Shown here piece by piece: positions 18,991 through 27,507 of a DNA stretch of 64,000 nt; positions within the stretch are counted from its first letter, which is position 1, and every line of letters begins with the position of its first letter. A program made the position numbers and the translations under genes. Under the pieces are notes generated by a model, which saw nothing but the letters and a program-made list of their open reading frames with translations, ran no database searches and was not told the DNA's origin. Origin of the DNA: Mycobacterium kiyosense. GTDB lineage: Bacteria; Actinomycetota; Actinomycetes; Mycobacteriales; Mycobacteriaceae. The stretch is from positions 6,076,001 through 6,140,000 of the forward strand of contig AP025179.1 of NCBI GenBank assembly GCA_021654635.1. Reading direction: 5' to 3'.

Positions 18991-20259
18991 TCACACTCTC
19001 GCGGGGTCGGTGCGCTGGTACTCGTCGATCCACGCCGCGGTCTCCTTGTGCAGGTGGCGCAGCAGGATCTCCTGGTCGTTGAGCACGAAGTCGTCGACCA
19101 CCCGCGACTCGATCATGCTCTGGGTGGCCTCCAGCGTGTTGGCGTCCTGCAGGCCGTACTCCTTGAACGACACCGCCGCGAGTTCCTGGGCGACCCGCTC
19201 GCGGGGAGTCCGCGGCTGCGGGAAATACAGGGTGCCCTCGAAGATGTGACTGTTGTAGGACGTCGGCCAGTAGTGGTAGGTCAGATACCAGCCCTGGCCC
19301 CAGAACAGGATGACGAAGTTCGGGAACAACTGGAACGAATCCAGGCCCCACGGATCGCATTTCGCCGGATTCAGCCCGGGCGGCATTGGGCCCAGGTCCG
19401 GCTTGTCCCACGGCCCGAACAGGCCGCTCTGGCAGATGTCCTCGATCGGCTTGCGCATCTCCGCCGACATCTCCCAGGCCCGCACACCCGAGGTGCTGAC
19501 CAATCGGTGCGGGCCCTCCAACCGGTAGTGCGGGGCCTCGAACCCGGCCTCGGCGGCCGCCTTCGAGTACGCGGTCGGCGACTGGTTCGCGTGCAGTACC
19601 GGCGCGTGATAGAACTCCTGGAACGCGTCCATGTAGAGCTTCCAGTTCGCCTTCACCTCGGAGCGGTAGTACCAGCGCGAGGTCATCAGGTCGAACGGAT
19701 ATCCCTCCAGTGCGGTCACCATCGGGCCCAGGAATTCCCGCAGCGTCTGTTCCGGCTGCTTGGCGAAGTTGACGAAGATGAAGCCTTCCCAGACGTCGCA
19801 GTGCACCGGCACCAGGCCGTAACGGCTCTTGTCGAGGTCGAAGAACTCGCCCTCCTGCTGCACGAACGTCAGGTTCCCGTCCAGGTCGTAGCGCCACGCG
19901 TGGTACTTGCAGGTGAACTGGCGGCACGTGCCGCTGGTCTCCTCGAGCGGCATGTCGTTCCACACCAGTTTGTTGCCGCGATGCCGGCACACGTTGTGGA
20001 ACGCGTTGATCTGTCCAGATGCGTTGCGCACCAGAATGATCGAGGTGTTGACGACCTTCAGTTCCTTGGTGAAATAGCTGCCCTTGCGTGGAAGCTGTTG
20101 CACGCGGCCGACATTGAGCCAAGCGCGTTTGAAGATCGCGGCGCGCTCCAACTCGTAGATCTGCGGGCTGATCGAGTCCTCATAGGACACCGGCCCGGTG
20201 CCCAGTTCGGGATAGTGCTGCGTCCAGCTGCCTTCCGGCGGCTTGGGAAATCGGGGCAT
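18991..20259 (-). CDS. Rieske non-heme iron oxygenase alpha subunit, copy 2
   Basis: 422 residues, intact. Rieske ligands CRHRGNKLVW and CKYHAWRYD; mononuclear iron motif DAFQEFYHAPVLH. The C-terminal catalytic domain ends with the helical segment DFVLNDQEILLRHLHKETAAW, shared with copy 1. Hydroxylates an organic substrate with O2 and electrons from a ferredoxin; the substrate is unknown. First gene of the leftward transcript, divergent from the aldehyde dehydrogenase; a shared operator region lies between. Confidence 0.9.
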   Translation of the reverse strand: MPRFPKPPEGSWTQHYPELGTGPVSYEDSISPQIYELERAAIFKRAWLNVGRVQQLPRKGSYFTKELKVVNTSIILVRNASGQINAFHNVCRHRGNKLVWNDMPLEETSGTCRQFTCKYHAWRYDLDGNLTFVQQEGEFFDLDKSRYGLVPVHCDVWEGFIFVNFAKQPEQTLREFLGPMVTALEGYPFDLMTSRWYYRSEVKANWKLYMDAFQEFYHAPVLHANQSPTAYSKAAAEAGFEAPHYRLEGPHRLVSTSGVRAWEMSAEMRKPIEDICQSGLFGPWDKPDLGPMPPGLNPAKCDPWGLDSFQLFPNFVILFWGQGWYLTYHYWPTSYNSHIFEGTLYFPQPRTPRERVAQELAAVSFKEYGLQDANTLEATQSMIESRVVDDFVLNDQEILLRHLHKETAAWIDEYQRTDPARV

Positions 20260-20292
20260 AACGGCTCCTGTCTTCCGTCAGGGCCGACGGTA

Positions 20293-20325
20293 TATGCTCA
20301 ATACCCGAATCGCAAGTAGTTGATA
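20293..20325 (+). promoter_or_regulatory. Promoter/operator of the aldehyde dehydrogenase gene
   Basis: TATGCT at 20293-20298 fits a -10 box. CAAGTAGTTGATA at 20313-20325 is the exact reverse complement of the element at 16891-16903 and lies between the predicted transcription start and the ribosome site GGAAGG, where a bound repressor would block transcription. Suggests co-regulation of both ends of the island. Confidence 0.55.
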
Positions 20326-20339
20326 CTGGAAGGCGGCCG

Positions 20340-21737
20340 ATGGGATCGCAGGTTTTCGAAGTCATCTCTCCGCACACCGAGCAGCCGATCGCCGAAGTCA
20401 CCGCGGCCAGCGCCGCCGACGTCGACGCCGCGATCGCTGCCGCGCGCGCGGCCTTCGACTCCTGGGGACGCGGCGCACCCGCCGATCGCATTGCCGCGAT
20501 CCGGCGGTTGGCTGACGTGTACGACGAGCGGCGCAAGGAGATGGCCCAGACCATCAGCGCCGAGATAGGCGCTCCGATCACCTTCGCCCAGCGTGCGCAG
20601 GTGGGCCTGCCCGCGATGATGATGCGTGCGTTCTGCGACCTGGCCGAGCGCCACCCGTGGCAGGAGAACCGGCGCGGCTTCTTCGGCACCGACGTCCAGG
20701 TGCGCAAGGAACCGGTCGGCGTCGTCGGCGCCGTCGTGCCGTGGAACATGCCACAGTTCCTGATCGTCACCAAGCTGGTGCCCGCGCTGCTGGCCGGCTG
20801 CACGGTGGTGCTCAAACCGGCGCCCGAATCACCTTTGGATGCCTTGCTTTTGGCCGAGATGTTGGCGAGTGTGGGCCTGCCGGAGGGTGTGGTCACGCTG
20901 GTATTGGGCGGCCGCGATGTCGGCGAAGCCCTGGTCAGCCACCCCGGCTTGGACAAGGTGTCGTTCACCGGTTCCACGGCGGCCGGACGCGCGGTGGCAG
21001 CCGCATGTGCGCCCAACCTGACCAAGGTCAGCCTCGAACTCGGCGGCAAGTCCGCGGCCGTCGTCCTCGACGACGCCGCCCCGGAGCAGGTCGCCGCGGG
21101 CGTACGATCGGCCAGCCTGTCCAACAGCGGGCAGATCTGCAACGCGCTGACCCGCGTGCTGGTGCCGCAGCAGCGCCACGACGAGTACGTCGACGCGCTG
21201 GCCGCCGAGATGGGAGCGCTGCGGGTCGGCGACCCCGCCGAAAAGGACACCCAGCTCGGCCCGCTGGTCTCCCAGCGCCAGCAGAGCCGGGTGCGCGGGT
21301 ACATCGAAATCGGGCAACGGGAGGGTGCGCGAATGGTGCTGGGCGGCACCGAGATGCCCGACGGCGTGGACCGCGGCTGGTACGTCAAGCCAACTCTTTT
21401 CGCGGGCGCCGACAACGCGATGCGCATCGCGCGTGAGGAGATCTTCGGTCCCGTCATCACCGTTATCCCATACCGCGACGAGGACGACGCGGTGGCCATC
21501 GCCAACGACTCCGACTACGGCTTGGCCGGCTCGGTGTGGACCGGTGACACCGATCGCGCGCTGGCGATCGCCGGCCGCATCCGCACCGGGACGCTAGGCA
21601 TTAACCAGGGCTACACAATGGACCCGTTCGCGCCGTTCGGTGGTGTGAAGGGCAGCGGGTACGGGCGTGAGCTGGGTCCTGAGGGGTTGGACTCGTACCT
21701 GGAGACCAAGTCGATCGCTGTTGCGCCGGGAGGCTGA
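20340..21737 (+). CDS. NAD(P)-dependent aldehyde dehydrogenase
   Basis: 465 residues. PWNMPQFL, KPAPESPLDALLLAE and FTGSTAAG form the cofactor site; the general base is Glu in LELGGKS and the nucleophile is Cys in NSGQICNAL. EEIFGPV and PFGGVKGSGYGRE are the C-terminal signatures. Oxidises an aldehyde to an acid, probably a late step of the pathway encoded on the opposite strand. The ATG follows GGAAGG by six bases. Confidence 0.92.
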   Translation: MGSQVFEVISPHTEQPIAEVTAASAADVDAAIAAARAAFDSWGRGAPADRIAAIRRLADVYDERRKEMAQTISAEIGAPITFAQRAQVGLPAMMMRAFCDLAERHPWQENRRGFFGTDVQVRKEPVGVVGAVVPWNMPQFLIVTKLVPALLAGCTVVLKPAPESPLDALLLAEMLASVGLPEGVVTLVLGGRDVGEALVSHPGLDKVSFTGSTAAGRAVAAACAPNLTKVSLELGGKSAAVVLDDAAPEQVAAGVRSASLSNSGQICNALTRVLVPQQRHDEYVDALAAEMGALRVGDPAEKDTQLGPLVSQRQQSRVRGYIEIGQREGARMVLGGTEMPDGVDRGWYVKPTLFAGADNAMRIAREEIFGPVITVIPYRDEDDAVAIANDSDYGLAGSVWTGDTDRALAIAGRIRTGTLGINQGYTMDPFAPFGGVKGSGYGRELGPEGLDSYLETKSIAVAPGG

Positions 21738-21744
21738 GCGGGGT

Positions 21745-22575
21745 CGGGTGTGAAGCGGTAGCGTCGGGTGTGAAGCCGGGGCGTTGGGCATGAAGCCTGG
21801 GCGTTGGGTGTGAACCCTGGGCGCGAAAACCACGAAAATCCCGCCACCACAACACTTTCAACGCCCAAACTTCACACTCAACGCCACAGCTTCACACGCG
21901 AGACCTCAGCCGGGAAAAACCAGGCCCTAGCGCCGCGGAACCGCGCCGCTGCGCGTGAAGCTGGGCGTTGCGCGTGAAACCTGGGCGCTGCGCGTGAAAC
22001 CTGGGCGTTGGGCGTGAACCCTGGGCGTTGGGTGTGAAACCTGGGTGCGAAAACCGCGAAAATCCCGCCACCACAACACTTTCAACGCCCAAACTTCACA
22101 CTCAACGCCACAGCTTCACACGCGACACCTCAGCCGGGAAAAACCAGGCCCTAGCGCCGCGGAACCGCGCCGCTGCGCGTGAAGCTGGGCGTTGCGCGTG
22201 AAACCTGGGCGCTGCGCGTGAAACCTGGGCGTTGGGCGTGAACCCTGGGCGTTGGGTGTGAAACCTGGGTGCGAAAACCGCGAAAATCCCGCCACCACAA
22301 CATTTTCAACGCCCAAACTTCACACTCAACGCCACAGCTTCACACGCGACACCTCAGCCGCGTAAAACCACGCCCTAGCGCCGCGGAACCGCGCCGCTGC
22401 GCGTGAAGCTGGGCGTTGCGCGTGAAGCCTGGGCGCTTGGTGTGAAGCCTGGGCGTTGGGTGTGAAACCTGGGCGTTGGGCGTGAACCCTGGGCGCGAAA
22501 ACCGTGAAAATCCCGCCACCACAACACTTTCAACGCCCAAACTTCACACTCAACGCCACAGCTTCACACGCGGCC
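21745..22575. repeat. 224-bp tandem repeat (about 3.6 copies) built from ~20-bp short repeats
   Basis: Between the convergent stops at 21737 and 22614. The marker CCCGCCACCACAAC begins at 21840, 22064, 22288 and 22512, an exact 224-bp period. Each period holds direct copies of a ~20-bp unit close to GCGTTGGGTGTGAAACCTGG, then inverted copies (e.g. TTCACACTCAACGCC). Copies 2 and 3 are nearly identical; the outer ones diverge. It could fold into large hairpins and act as a bidirectional terminator, or be a variable-number locus. I see no convincing gene in it. Confidence 0.9.
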
Positions 22576-22613
22576 ACACCTCAGCGGAACGCCCAGCAGG
22601 ACCAAAACGCCCT

Positions 22614-23645
22614 TCAGGACTTCTTCTTCAAGTCCGTATCCCGGCTCGGCTGCACTCGTTTCGGCTCCCCCGGCATCTTCGGGTAGTTCGGCGGATACGG
22701 CATATCCCCCAACCCGCGCTGCTCGTCGGCAGCCACCATCTCCAACAGCGGCGCCAGCGATTGCGCCTCCTCGTCCATCCCGGCCCACGGGTCCGCCCGC
22801 GCGGCAATCAGATCGGGCACCGTGGCCATGGTGTAGTCGTCAGGGTCCGCATCCGCGAGTTCGTCCCAGCTCAGCGGCATCGAGACCGTCGCGATCGGGG
22901 TGCGCCGCACCGAATACGGCGACGCCATGGTGCGGTCACGGGCATTCTGGTTGAAGTCGATGAAAATGCGCTGTCCGCGCTCTTCCTTCCACCAAGACGT
23001 CGTCACCGCCTCCGGCGCGCGCCGCTCTACCTCGCGGGCCAGCGCGATACCGGCGCGACGCACCGCGATAAAGTCCCAGTCGGTGGCGATCCGCAGATAG
23101 ACGTGCACCCCGCGACCGCCCGAGGTTTTGGCGTAGCCCACCAGACCGAGTTCGTCGAGCAGCGGCCGCAGCACCTCGACGGCAACCGTGCGAGCCTCGA
23201 GGAAGCCGGTGCCGGGCTGCGGGTCCAGGTCGATGCGCAACTCGTCGGGATGGTCGGTATCCGGGCAGCGCACCTGCCACGGGTGTAGCGTGACGGTGCC
23301 CATCTGCGCCGCCCACACGATCGCCGCCGGGTGCGTCACCTTCAGCGCGTCGGCGGTACGTCCCGACGGGAAGGTGATCCGGCACGTTTCCAGGTAGTCG
23401 GGGTGATGCTGCGGCACCCGCTTCTGGTAGATCTCCTCGCCGTCGATGCCGTCGGGGAACCGCTGCAGATGGGTGGGCCGGTCCCGCAGGGCGGTCAGCA
23501 TCGGGCCGGCACCGACCGTCGCGTAGTAGTCGATCAGCCGGCCTTTGGTGCCGTCGGTCGCCAGCGCGGGAAAGTACACCTTGTCCCGGTTGGTCACCCG
23601 CACGGCGATGCCGTCGACGTCGAGTTCTTCTGCTTTGGCAGCCAT
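22614..23645 (-). CDS. Prim-PolC: AEP-family primase-polymerase (Rv3730c orthologue)
   Basis: 343 residues: MAAKAEELDVDGIAVRVTNR, RLIDYYATVGAGPMLTALRD, the metal-binding DxD in LRIDLDPQPGT, and SGGRGVHVYLR. This is the LigD-type archaeo-eukaryotic primase-polymerase domain standing alone. The orthologue works with LigC in gap-filling repair, preferring ribonucleotides. The divergent ligC gene begins 37 bp away. The C-terminus ends in a Lys-rich DTDLKKKS. Confidence 0.9.
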   Translation of the reverse strand: MAAKAEELDVDGIAVRVTNRDKVYFPALATDGTKGRLIDYYATVGAGPMLTALRDRPTHLQRFPDGIDGEEIYQKRVPQHHPDYLETCRITFPSGRTADALKVTHPAAIVWAAQMGTVTLHPWQVRCPDTDHPDELRIDLDPQPGTGFLEARTVAVEVLRPLLDELGLVGYAKTSGGRGVHVYLRIATDWDFIAVRRAGIALAREVERRAPEAVTTSWWKEERGQRIFIDFNQNARDRTMASPYSVRRTPIATVSMPLSWDELADADPDDYTMATVPDLIAARADPWAGMDEEAQSLAPLLEMVAADEQRGLGDMPYPPNYPKMPGEPKRVQPSRDTDLKKKS

Positions 23646-23682
23646 GTCTGGCTACCAGCATGCCGCACGACACAATGATCCA

Positions 23683-24762
23683 ATGGATTTACCTGTCATG
23701 CCGCCCGTGTCGCCGATGCTGGCCAAGCCGGTCAAGACGATCCCGAACGACGCCTCCTACGAACCCAAATGGGATGGGTTCCGCTCCATCTGCTTTCGCG
23801 ACGGCGACGAGGTGGAACTGGGCAGCCGCAACGAACGGCCGATGACGCGGTACTTTCCCGAACTGGTCGCCGCGGTCAAAAAGCGAGTTGCCGCCCCGCT
23901 GCGTGATCGACGGGGAGATCGTGATTGCCACCGCGCACGGCCTGGATTTCGAAGCGCTGCAACAACGTATCCATCCCGCCGACTCGCGGGTGCGGATGCT
24001 GGCCGAGCAGACCCCGGCGTCGTTCATCGCGTTCGACCTACTCGCCCTGGACGACGAGGACTACACCGGGCGCCCGTTCACCGAGCGGCGCGCGGCGCTG
24101 GTCGAGGCGCTGACGGGCTCGGGACCGTCGTTTCACGTGACCCCGGCGACCACCGATCCCGCAGTCGCGCAACGCTGGTTCGACGAGTTCGAGGGCGCCG
24201 GCCTCGACGGGGTGATCGCCAAAGCCGTTGAGCGTCACCTACCAGCCGGACAAACGGGTGATGTTCAAGGTCAAGCACGAACGCACCGCCGACTGCGTGG
24301 TCGCCGGTTATCGCGTACACAAATCGGGCGCCGACGCGATCGGGTCGCTGCTGCTGGGGCTCTATCAGCCGGACGGTCAACTCGCCTCGGTCGGGGTGAT
24401 CGGCGCCTTCCCGATGGCCGAACGCAGACGGCTGTTCGCCGAATTACAGCCGCTGGTCACCGAGTTCGACCAGCATCCGTGGAACTGGGCCGCGCACGAA
24501 TCCGGCGAACGCACGCCACGCAAGAACGAGGGCTCACGCTGGAACGCGGGCAAGGATTTGTCGTTCGTGCCGTTGCGACCGGAGCGGGTGGTCGAGGTCC
24601 GCTACGACCACATGGAGGGCGTGAGATTCCGCCACACCGCCCAATTCAACCGATGGCGCCCCGACCGCGAACCGCGCTCGTGCACCTACGCGCAGCTGGA
24701 CCAGCCGGTCACTTTCAGCTTGGGCGACATCGTGCCCGGGCTTTTGCCGGAAAGACACGTGA
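23683..24762 (+). pseudogene. ligC: ATP-dependent DNA ligase LigC (Rv3731 orthologue), frameshifted
   Basis: Nucleotidyltransferase motif I is YEPKWDGFRS with the adenylated Lys; motif III is FIAFDLLALDDEDY and motif IV is GLDGVIAKAV; the OB fold ends near QLDQPVTFSLGDIVPGL. Breaks: CCCC 23894-23897 (correct reading RCVIDGEIVIA), TT 24228-24229 (correct reading AKAVSVTYQPDKR), and probably T4 24742-24745. Correcting all three gives 358 residues, which I recall as the M. tuberculosis LigC length. Without the third correction the frame runs on through the next gene. Seals nicks in cooperation with Prim-PolC. Confidence 0.85.
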
Positions 24763-24810
24763 TGGGCGGTGGAATGGCGCGGCCGCCGCGGAGATTACGT
24801 GGCGCAGCCT

Positions 24811-24822
24811 TAAGATGTCGTG
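24811..24822 (+). promoter_or_regulatory. Predicted leaderless promoter -10 box
   Basis: TAAGAT at 24811-24816, six bases, then ATG at 24823. The paralogue's start has the matching arrangement TAAGCT at 25324-25329, six bases, ATG at 25336. The conserved context is TTAAG-n-TGTCGTGATG. Confidence 0.5.
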
Positions 24823-25272
24823 ATGCTGCACGTATGTTCACTGTTCGTTGCACGCACCGCCGCGTTCGACGAATATGGCGCGATCAACGCCACCTCCATT
24901 CCCATGGCGTGGTTTCAGGTCGACCAAATGCCGTTATGGGCAAAGGTTCCGGTGGTTCTGGTAGTGCATGCGCCGGCCGGTGGCGACTACGACCCGGATC
25001 TGCACGTGGTGTGCAAGGATCCGGCCGGCAAAGCGTTGGGATCGCTGCGCGCAGCCTGGCATTGGCCTGATGACGGAAAGCTGCCGTCGAAGTACCGGTG
25101 TTTCACCCAGGAGCTCGCATTTCAGGTGGAAACCGAAGGTGAATACACCATTGGCGCCTATTACGACGCCGACGGCAAATTCGAGTTGTCCACACCCGTC
25201 CCGATGTCGATCGTGCTGGCCGAAAAGAACCCCGAAAACGACGTCGACGACGACGACGAAGCCGCACTTTGA
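24823..25272 (+). CDS. Small beta-rich protein of unknown function, paralogue A1
   Basis: 149 residues: MLHVCSLFVARTAAFDEYGA, VPVVLVVHAPAGGDYDPDLHV, RCFTQELAFQVETEGEYTIG, and a highly acidic tail with DVDDDDE. Alternating strands and a short N-terminus entering directly into strand 1 suggest a compact beta-sandwich (similar to proteins annotated DUF6941). It is about half identical by eye to the next gene. Function unknown. The start at 24823 fits a leaderless transcript. Confidence 0.75.
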   Translation: MLHVCSLFVARTAAFDEYGAINATSIPMAWFQVDQMPLWAKVPVVLVVHAPAGGDYDPDLHVVCKDPAGKALGSLRAAWHWPDDGKLPSKYRCFTQELAFQVETEGEYTIGAYYDADGKFELSTPVPMSIVLAEKNPENDVDDDDEAAL

Positions 25273-25335
25273 ATTGATTCGACCGGTATTGCCAACGCCG
25301 GGTTTTCGCCAACCTCGCCCCGTTAAGCTGTCGTG

Positions 25336-25758
25336 ATGCACGTAGCCGCACTACTCGTGGCGGGTTCCGCCAACATCGACGATTCCGCTATCGACGCCAC
25401 CCGTCTGCCGACGACCAGTTACGACATCAACCAGGTTCCGATCTGGCTGACGGTCCCGCTGGTGCTGGTCGTGCACGCACCGGCCGGTGGCGATTTCGAC
25501 CCGGAGCTGTTCGTCGTCGCGAAGGATCCCGGCGGGTCGATTCGCGGCACCCTGCGCTCTGCCTGGCAATGGCCGGACGAGGAGAACAAGGCGTCGAAGT
25601 ATCGCTGCTTCACCCCGCAGCTCTCATTCGCGATCGAGACCACCGGTGAATTCACGATCGGCGTCTACCACGATGCGGAAGCCACCCGTCCCATCGCCAC
25701 ACCCATACCGCTGATGATCAACCTGGCCGGCGGGCGTCCGGGCCGCAACGGCAACTAG
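25336..25758 (+). CDS. Small beta-rich protein of unknown function, paralogue A2
   Basis: 140 residues, paralogue of the preceding gene: MHVAALLVAGSANIDDSAID, VPLVLVVHAPAGGDFDPELFV, RCFTPQLSFAIETTGEFTIG. It lacks the acidic tail and ends GGRPGRNGN. Same leaderless promoter arrangement. The stop overlaps the convergent P450 stop by 4 bp. Two more proteins of the same style lie at 59893 and 63395. Confidence 0.77.
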   Translation: MHVAALLVAGSANIDDSAIDATRLPTTSYDINQVPIWLTVPLVLVVHAPAGGDFDPELFVVAKDPGGSIRGTLRSAWQWPDEENKASKYRCFTPQLSFAIETTGEFTIGVYHDAEATRPIATPIPLMINLAGGRPGRNGN

Positions 25759-26999
25759 ACCGCGACCGTCAGCGTCGACAGACCGCGCAGGGTGAGGTTC
25801 GGCTTGTACAGCGGTTCGCCGGCCAGTCGCGCGCCGGGAAAGCGTGCCGTCACCGCCGACAACGCCGCACTGGCTTCCAACCGGGCCAGCGGCGCACCCA
25901 GGCAGTAGTGGGCGCCGCGGCCAAAACCCAAGTGCCGCAACCCAACACGATCCGGATCGAAGACGTCGGGGCGCTCGAATTCGGCGGGATCACGGTGCGC
26001 TGCGGCCACCAGCAGCGTCATCATGTCCCCTTTGGCCACGTTGGTTCCGCCAATTGTCATGTCGTCCAACGCGATTCGGCTGAGTTGTTGCACCGGCGGA
26101 TCGTAGCGCAGCGTCTCCTCCACCACGGCCGACGCCCGGGATGGGTCCTGGCTCAACGCCGTCCATTGCCGGCGGTCGCGCAGCATCGCCAGGATCGCGT
26201 TGCCGATCAGGTTCACCGTGGTCTCGTGCCCGGCGACCAGCAACAGCAGACAGGTCGAGACGATCTCCTCTTCGGTCAACTGATCGCCGGAGTCGTTGAC
26301 CGCCACCAACCCCGACATCAGGTCGTCGCCGGGGTCGCGGCGCCGCAGCGCGATGAGGCTGTGCAGATATTCGCGCAGGCTCGCGCCGGCATCGAGGGCG
26401 TTGCTGATGTCGTCGGCCTCGCTGTCGGCGAAGAACGGGTCCAGTGACTTCGCCAGCACCGCCGACGCCCGGCTGAACTTCGGCTCGTCGTGCAGCGGCA
26501 CGCCGAGCAACCGGCAGATCACCGCGACCGGCAGCGGGTAGGCGAAGTCCGCGACCACGTCGAAGCTGCCCTTCTCGGCGATCCGGCCCAGCAGTCCGTC
26601 CACCAGCGCACCGATCTCGGGTTGCAGCGCGTTGACCACCCTCGGCGCGAACGCCTTGCTGACGAGTTTGCGCAGCCGGGTGTGGTCGGGCGGGTCGAGA
26701 AACAGAAATCCCGGCGGCGTCTCCCGGCGTAGCGTCTGGTCGGCCTCGATCATCCGCTGCGCCGCGGTCGACTTGGAATGGTCACTGCTCGACGACGGAT
26801 GCCGCAGCACGTCGTCGCAGTCGCGGTACGACGAGAACATGACGAAGCTGCCGCCCGGCAGCTCGACCGGGCCGAGATCGCGCAGCTGCGCGCACACCGG
26901 GTAGGGGTCAGGCCGGCTCGCCGGGTCCAGCAGCCGCAGCAACAGCGCCTGCGGGTCTTGCGCGGTGGACTGGGCTGGCGTCGGCGGCATGGGCCCCAT
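25755..26999 (-). CDS. Cytochrome P450
   Basis: About 414 residues. I-helix LLVAGHETTVNL (oxygen-activating Thr), K-helix EETLR (ExxR), and heme-binding FGRGAHYCLGAPLAR with the Cys ligand. Soluble bacterial CYP; needs a ferredoxin and reductase that are not adjacent. Start taken at ATG 26999; ATG 26990 is also possible. The CYP family number cannot be given from reading alone, and the substrate is unknown. Confidence 0.9.
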   Translation of the reverse strand: MGPMPPTPAQSTAQDPQALLLRLLDPASRPDPYPVCAQLRDLGPVELPGGSFVMFSSYRDCDDVLRHPSSSSDHSKSTAAQRMIEADQTLRRETPPGFLFLDPPDHTRLRKLVSKAFAPRVVNALQPEIGALVDGLLGRIAEKGSFDVVADFAYPLPVAVICRLLGVPLHDEPKFSRASAVLAKSLDPFFADSEADDISNALDAGASLREYLHSLIALRRRDPGDDLMSGLVAVNDSGDQLTEEEIVSTCLLLLVAGHETTVNLIGNAILAMLRDRRQWTALSQDPSRASAVVEETLRYDPPVQQLSRIALDDMTIGGTNVAKGDMMTLLVAAAHRDPAEFERPDVFDPDRVGLRHLGFGRGAHYCLGAPLARLEASAALSAVTARFPGARLAGEPLYKPNLTLRGLSTLTVAV

Positions 27000-27036
27000 T
27001 GTGCCCGTGTCGAGCGCGAGCCCAATGGCCCCGGCA

Positions 27037-27507
27037 CTACTCCGCTGCGTCAAGGTGCGCCATCAGGCGGTCCAGGAACTCGCGCTGGCCCTTGAGCAGC
27101 TTGATCCGGGCCTGCGCCACCGGGAACCAGCCGACTCGGTCGACTTCGGGGAACTGCCGAATCTTGCCCGACCCGCGCGGCCACTCCAGCTCGAAGGTGT
27201 TGCTGCGCGCGTCGGTGACGTCGAGATCACCGGCGACGGCGAACGCGGTGACGATCTTGCCGCCGGACTGCTGCACCGCGCCGAGGTCGATGCGTGCCCC
27301 GGCCGGGACCGGCAGCCCGAGCTCCTCGCCGAACTCGCGTTGCGCGGCCGCCCACACGTCGTCGCCGTCGGTGTACTCGCCTTTCGGGATCGACCAGGCG
27401 CCGTCGTCCTTGCGCGCCCAGAACGGACCACCCGGATGAGCGATCAGGACCTCGACGACACCGCAGCGTGTCCGGTACAGCAGCAAACCCGCGCTGAGCC
27501 GCGGCAT
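27037..27507 (-). CDS. Nudix hydrolase (Rv3733c-like)
   Basis: 156 residues. Nudix box GEYTDGDDVWAAAQREFGEE followed by LGL matches Gx5Ex7REUXEEXGU. Hydrolyses a nucleoside diphosphate linked to another moiety; exact substrate unknown. The start ATG overlaps the tgs2 stop by one base (TGATG), so the two are coupled, as in M. tuberculosis Rv3734c-Rv3733c. Confidence 0.9.
   Translation of the reverse strand: MPRLSAGLLLYRTRCGVVEVLIAHPGGPFWARKDDGAWSIPKGEYTDGDDVWAAAQREFGEELGLPVPAGARIDLGAVQQSGGKIVTAFAVAGDLDVTDARSNTFELEWPRGSGKIRQFPEVDRVGWFPVAQARIKLLKGQREFLDRLMAHLDAAE

Noticed and set aside
18985..20122. N-terminal extension of the small Rieske partner into a 488-residue open frame
   Set aside because: It overlaps the complete Rieske gene in another frame and lacks coding character; the ATG at 18985 directly after the Rieske stop is the natural start.
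21892..22540. Three ~66-residue open frames on the minus strand, one per 224-bp repeat, each starting MGVE(S/N)VVVAGFS
   Set aside because: They arise because the DNA repeat itself is conserved; 224 is not a multiple of three, there is no ribosome site, and the protein is low complexity.
21745..22575. Possible CRISPR array
   Set aside because: Units are ~20 bp in direct and inverted forms with no unique spacers, and the higher-order period is 224 bp.
24228..25070. LigC frame running on through the next gene
   Set aside because: A probable extra T in TTTT 24742-24745; correcting it gives a stop at 24762 and a 358-residue ligase.
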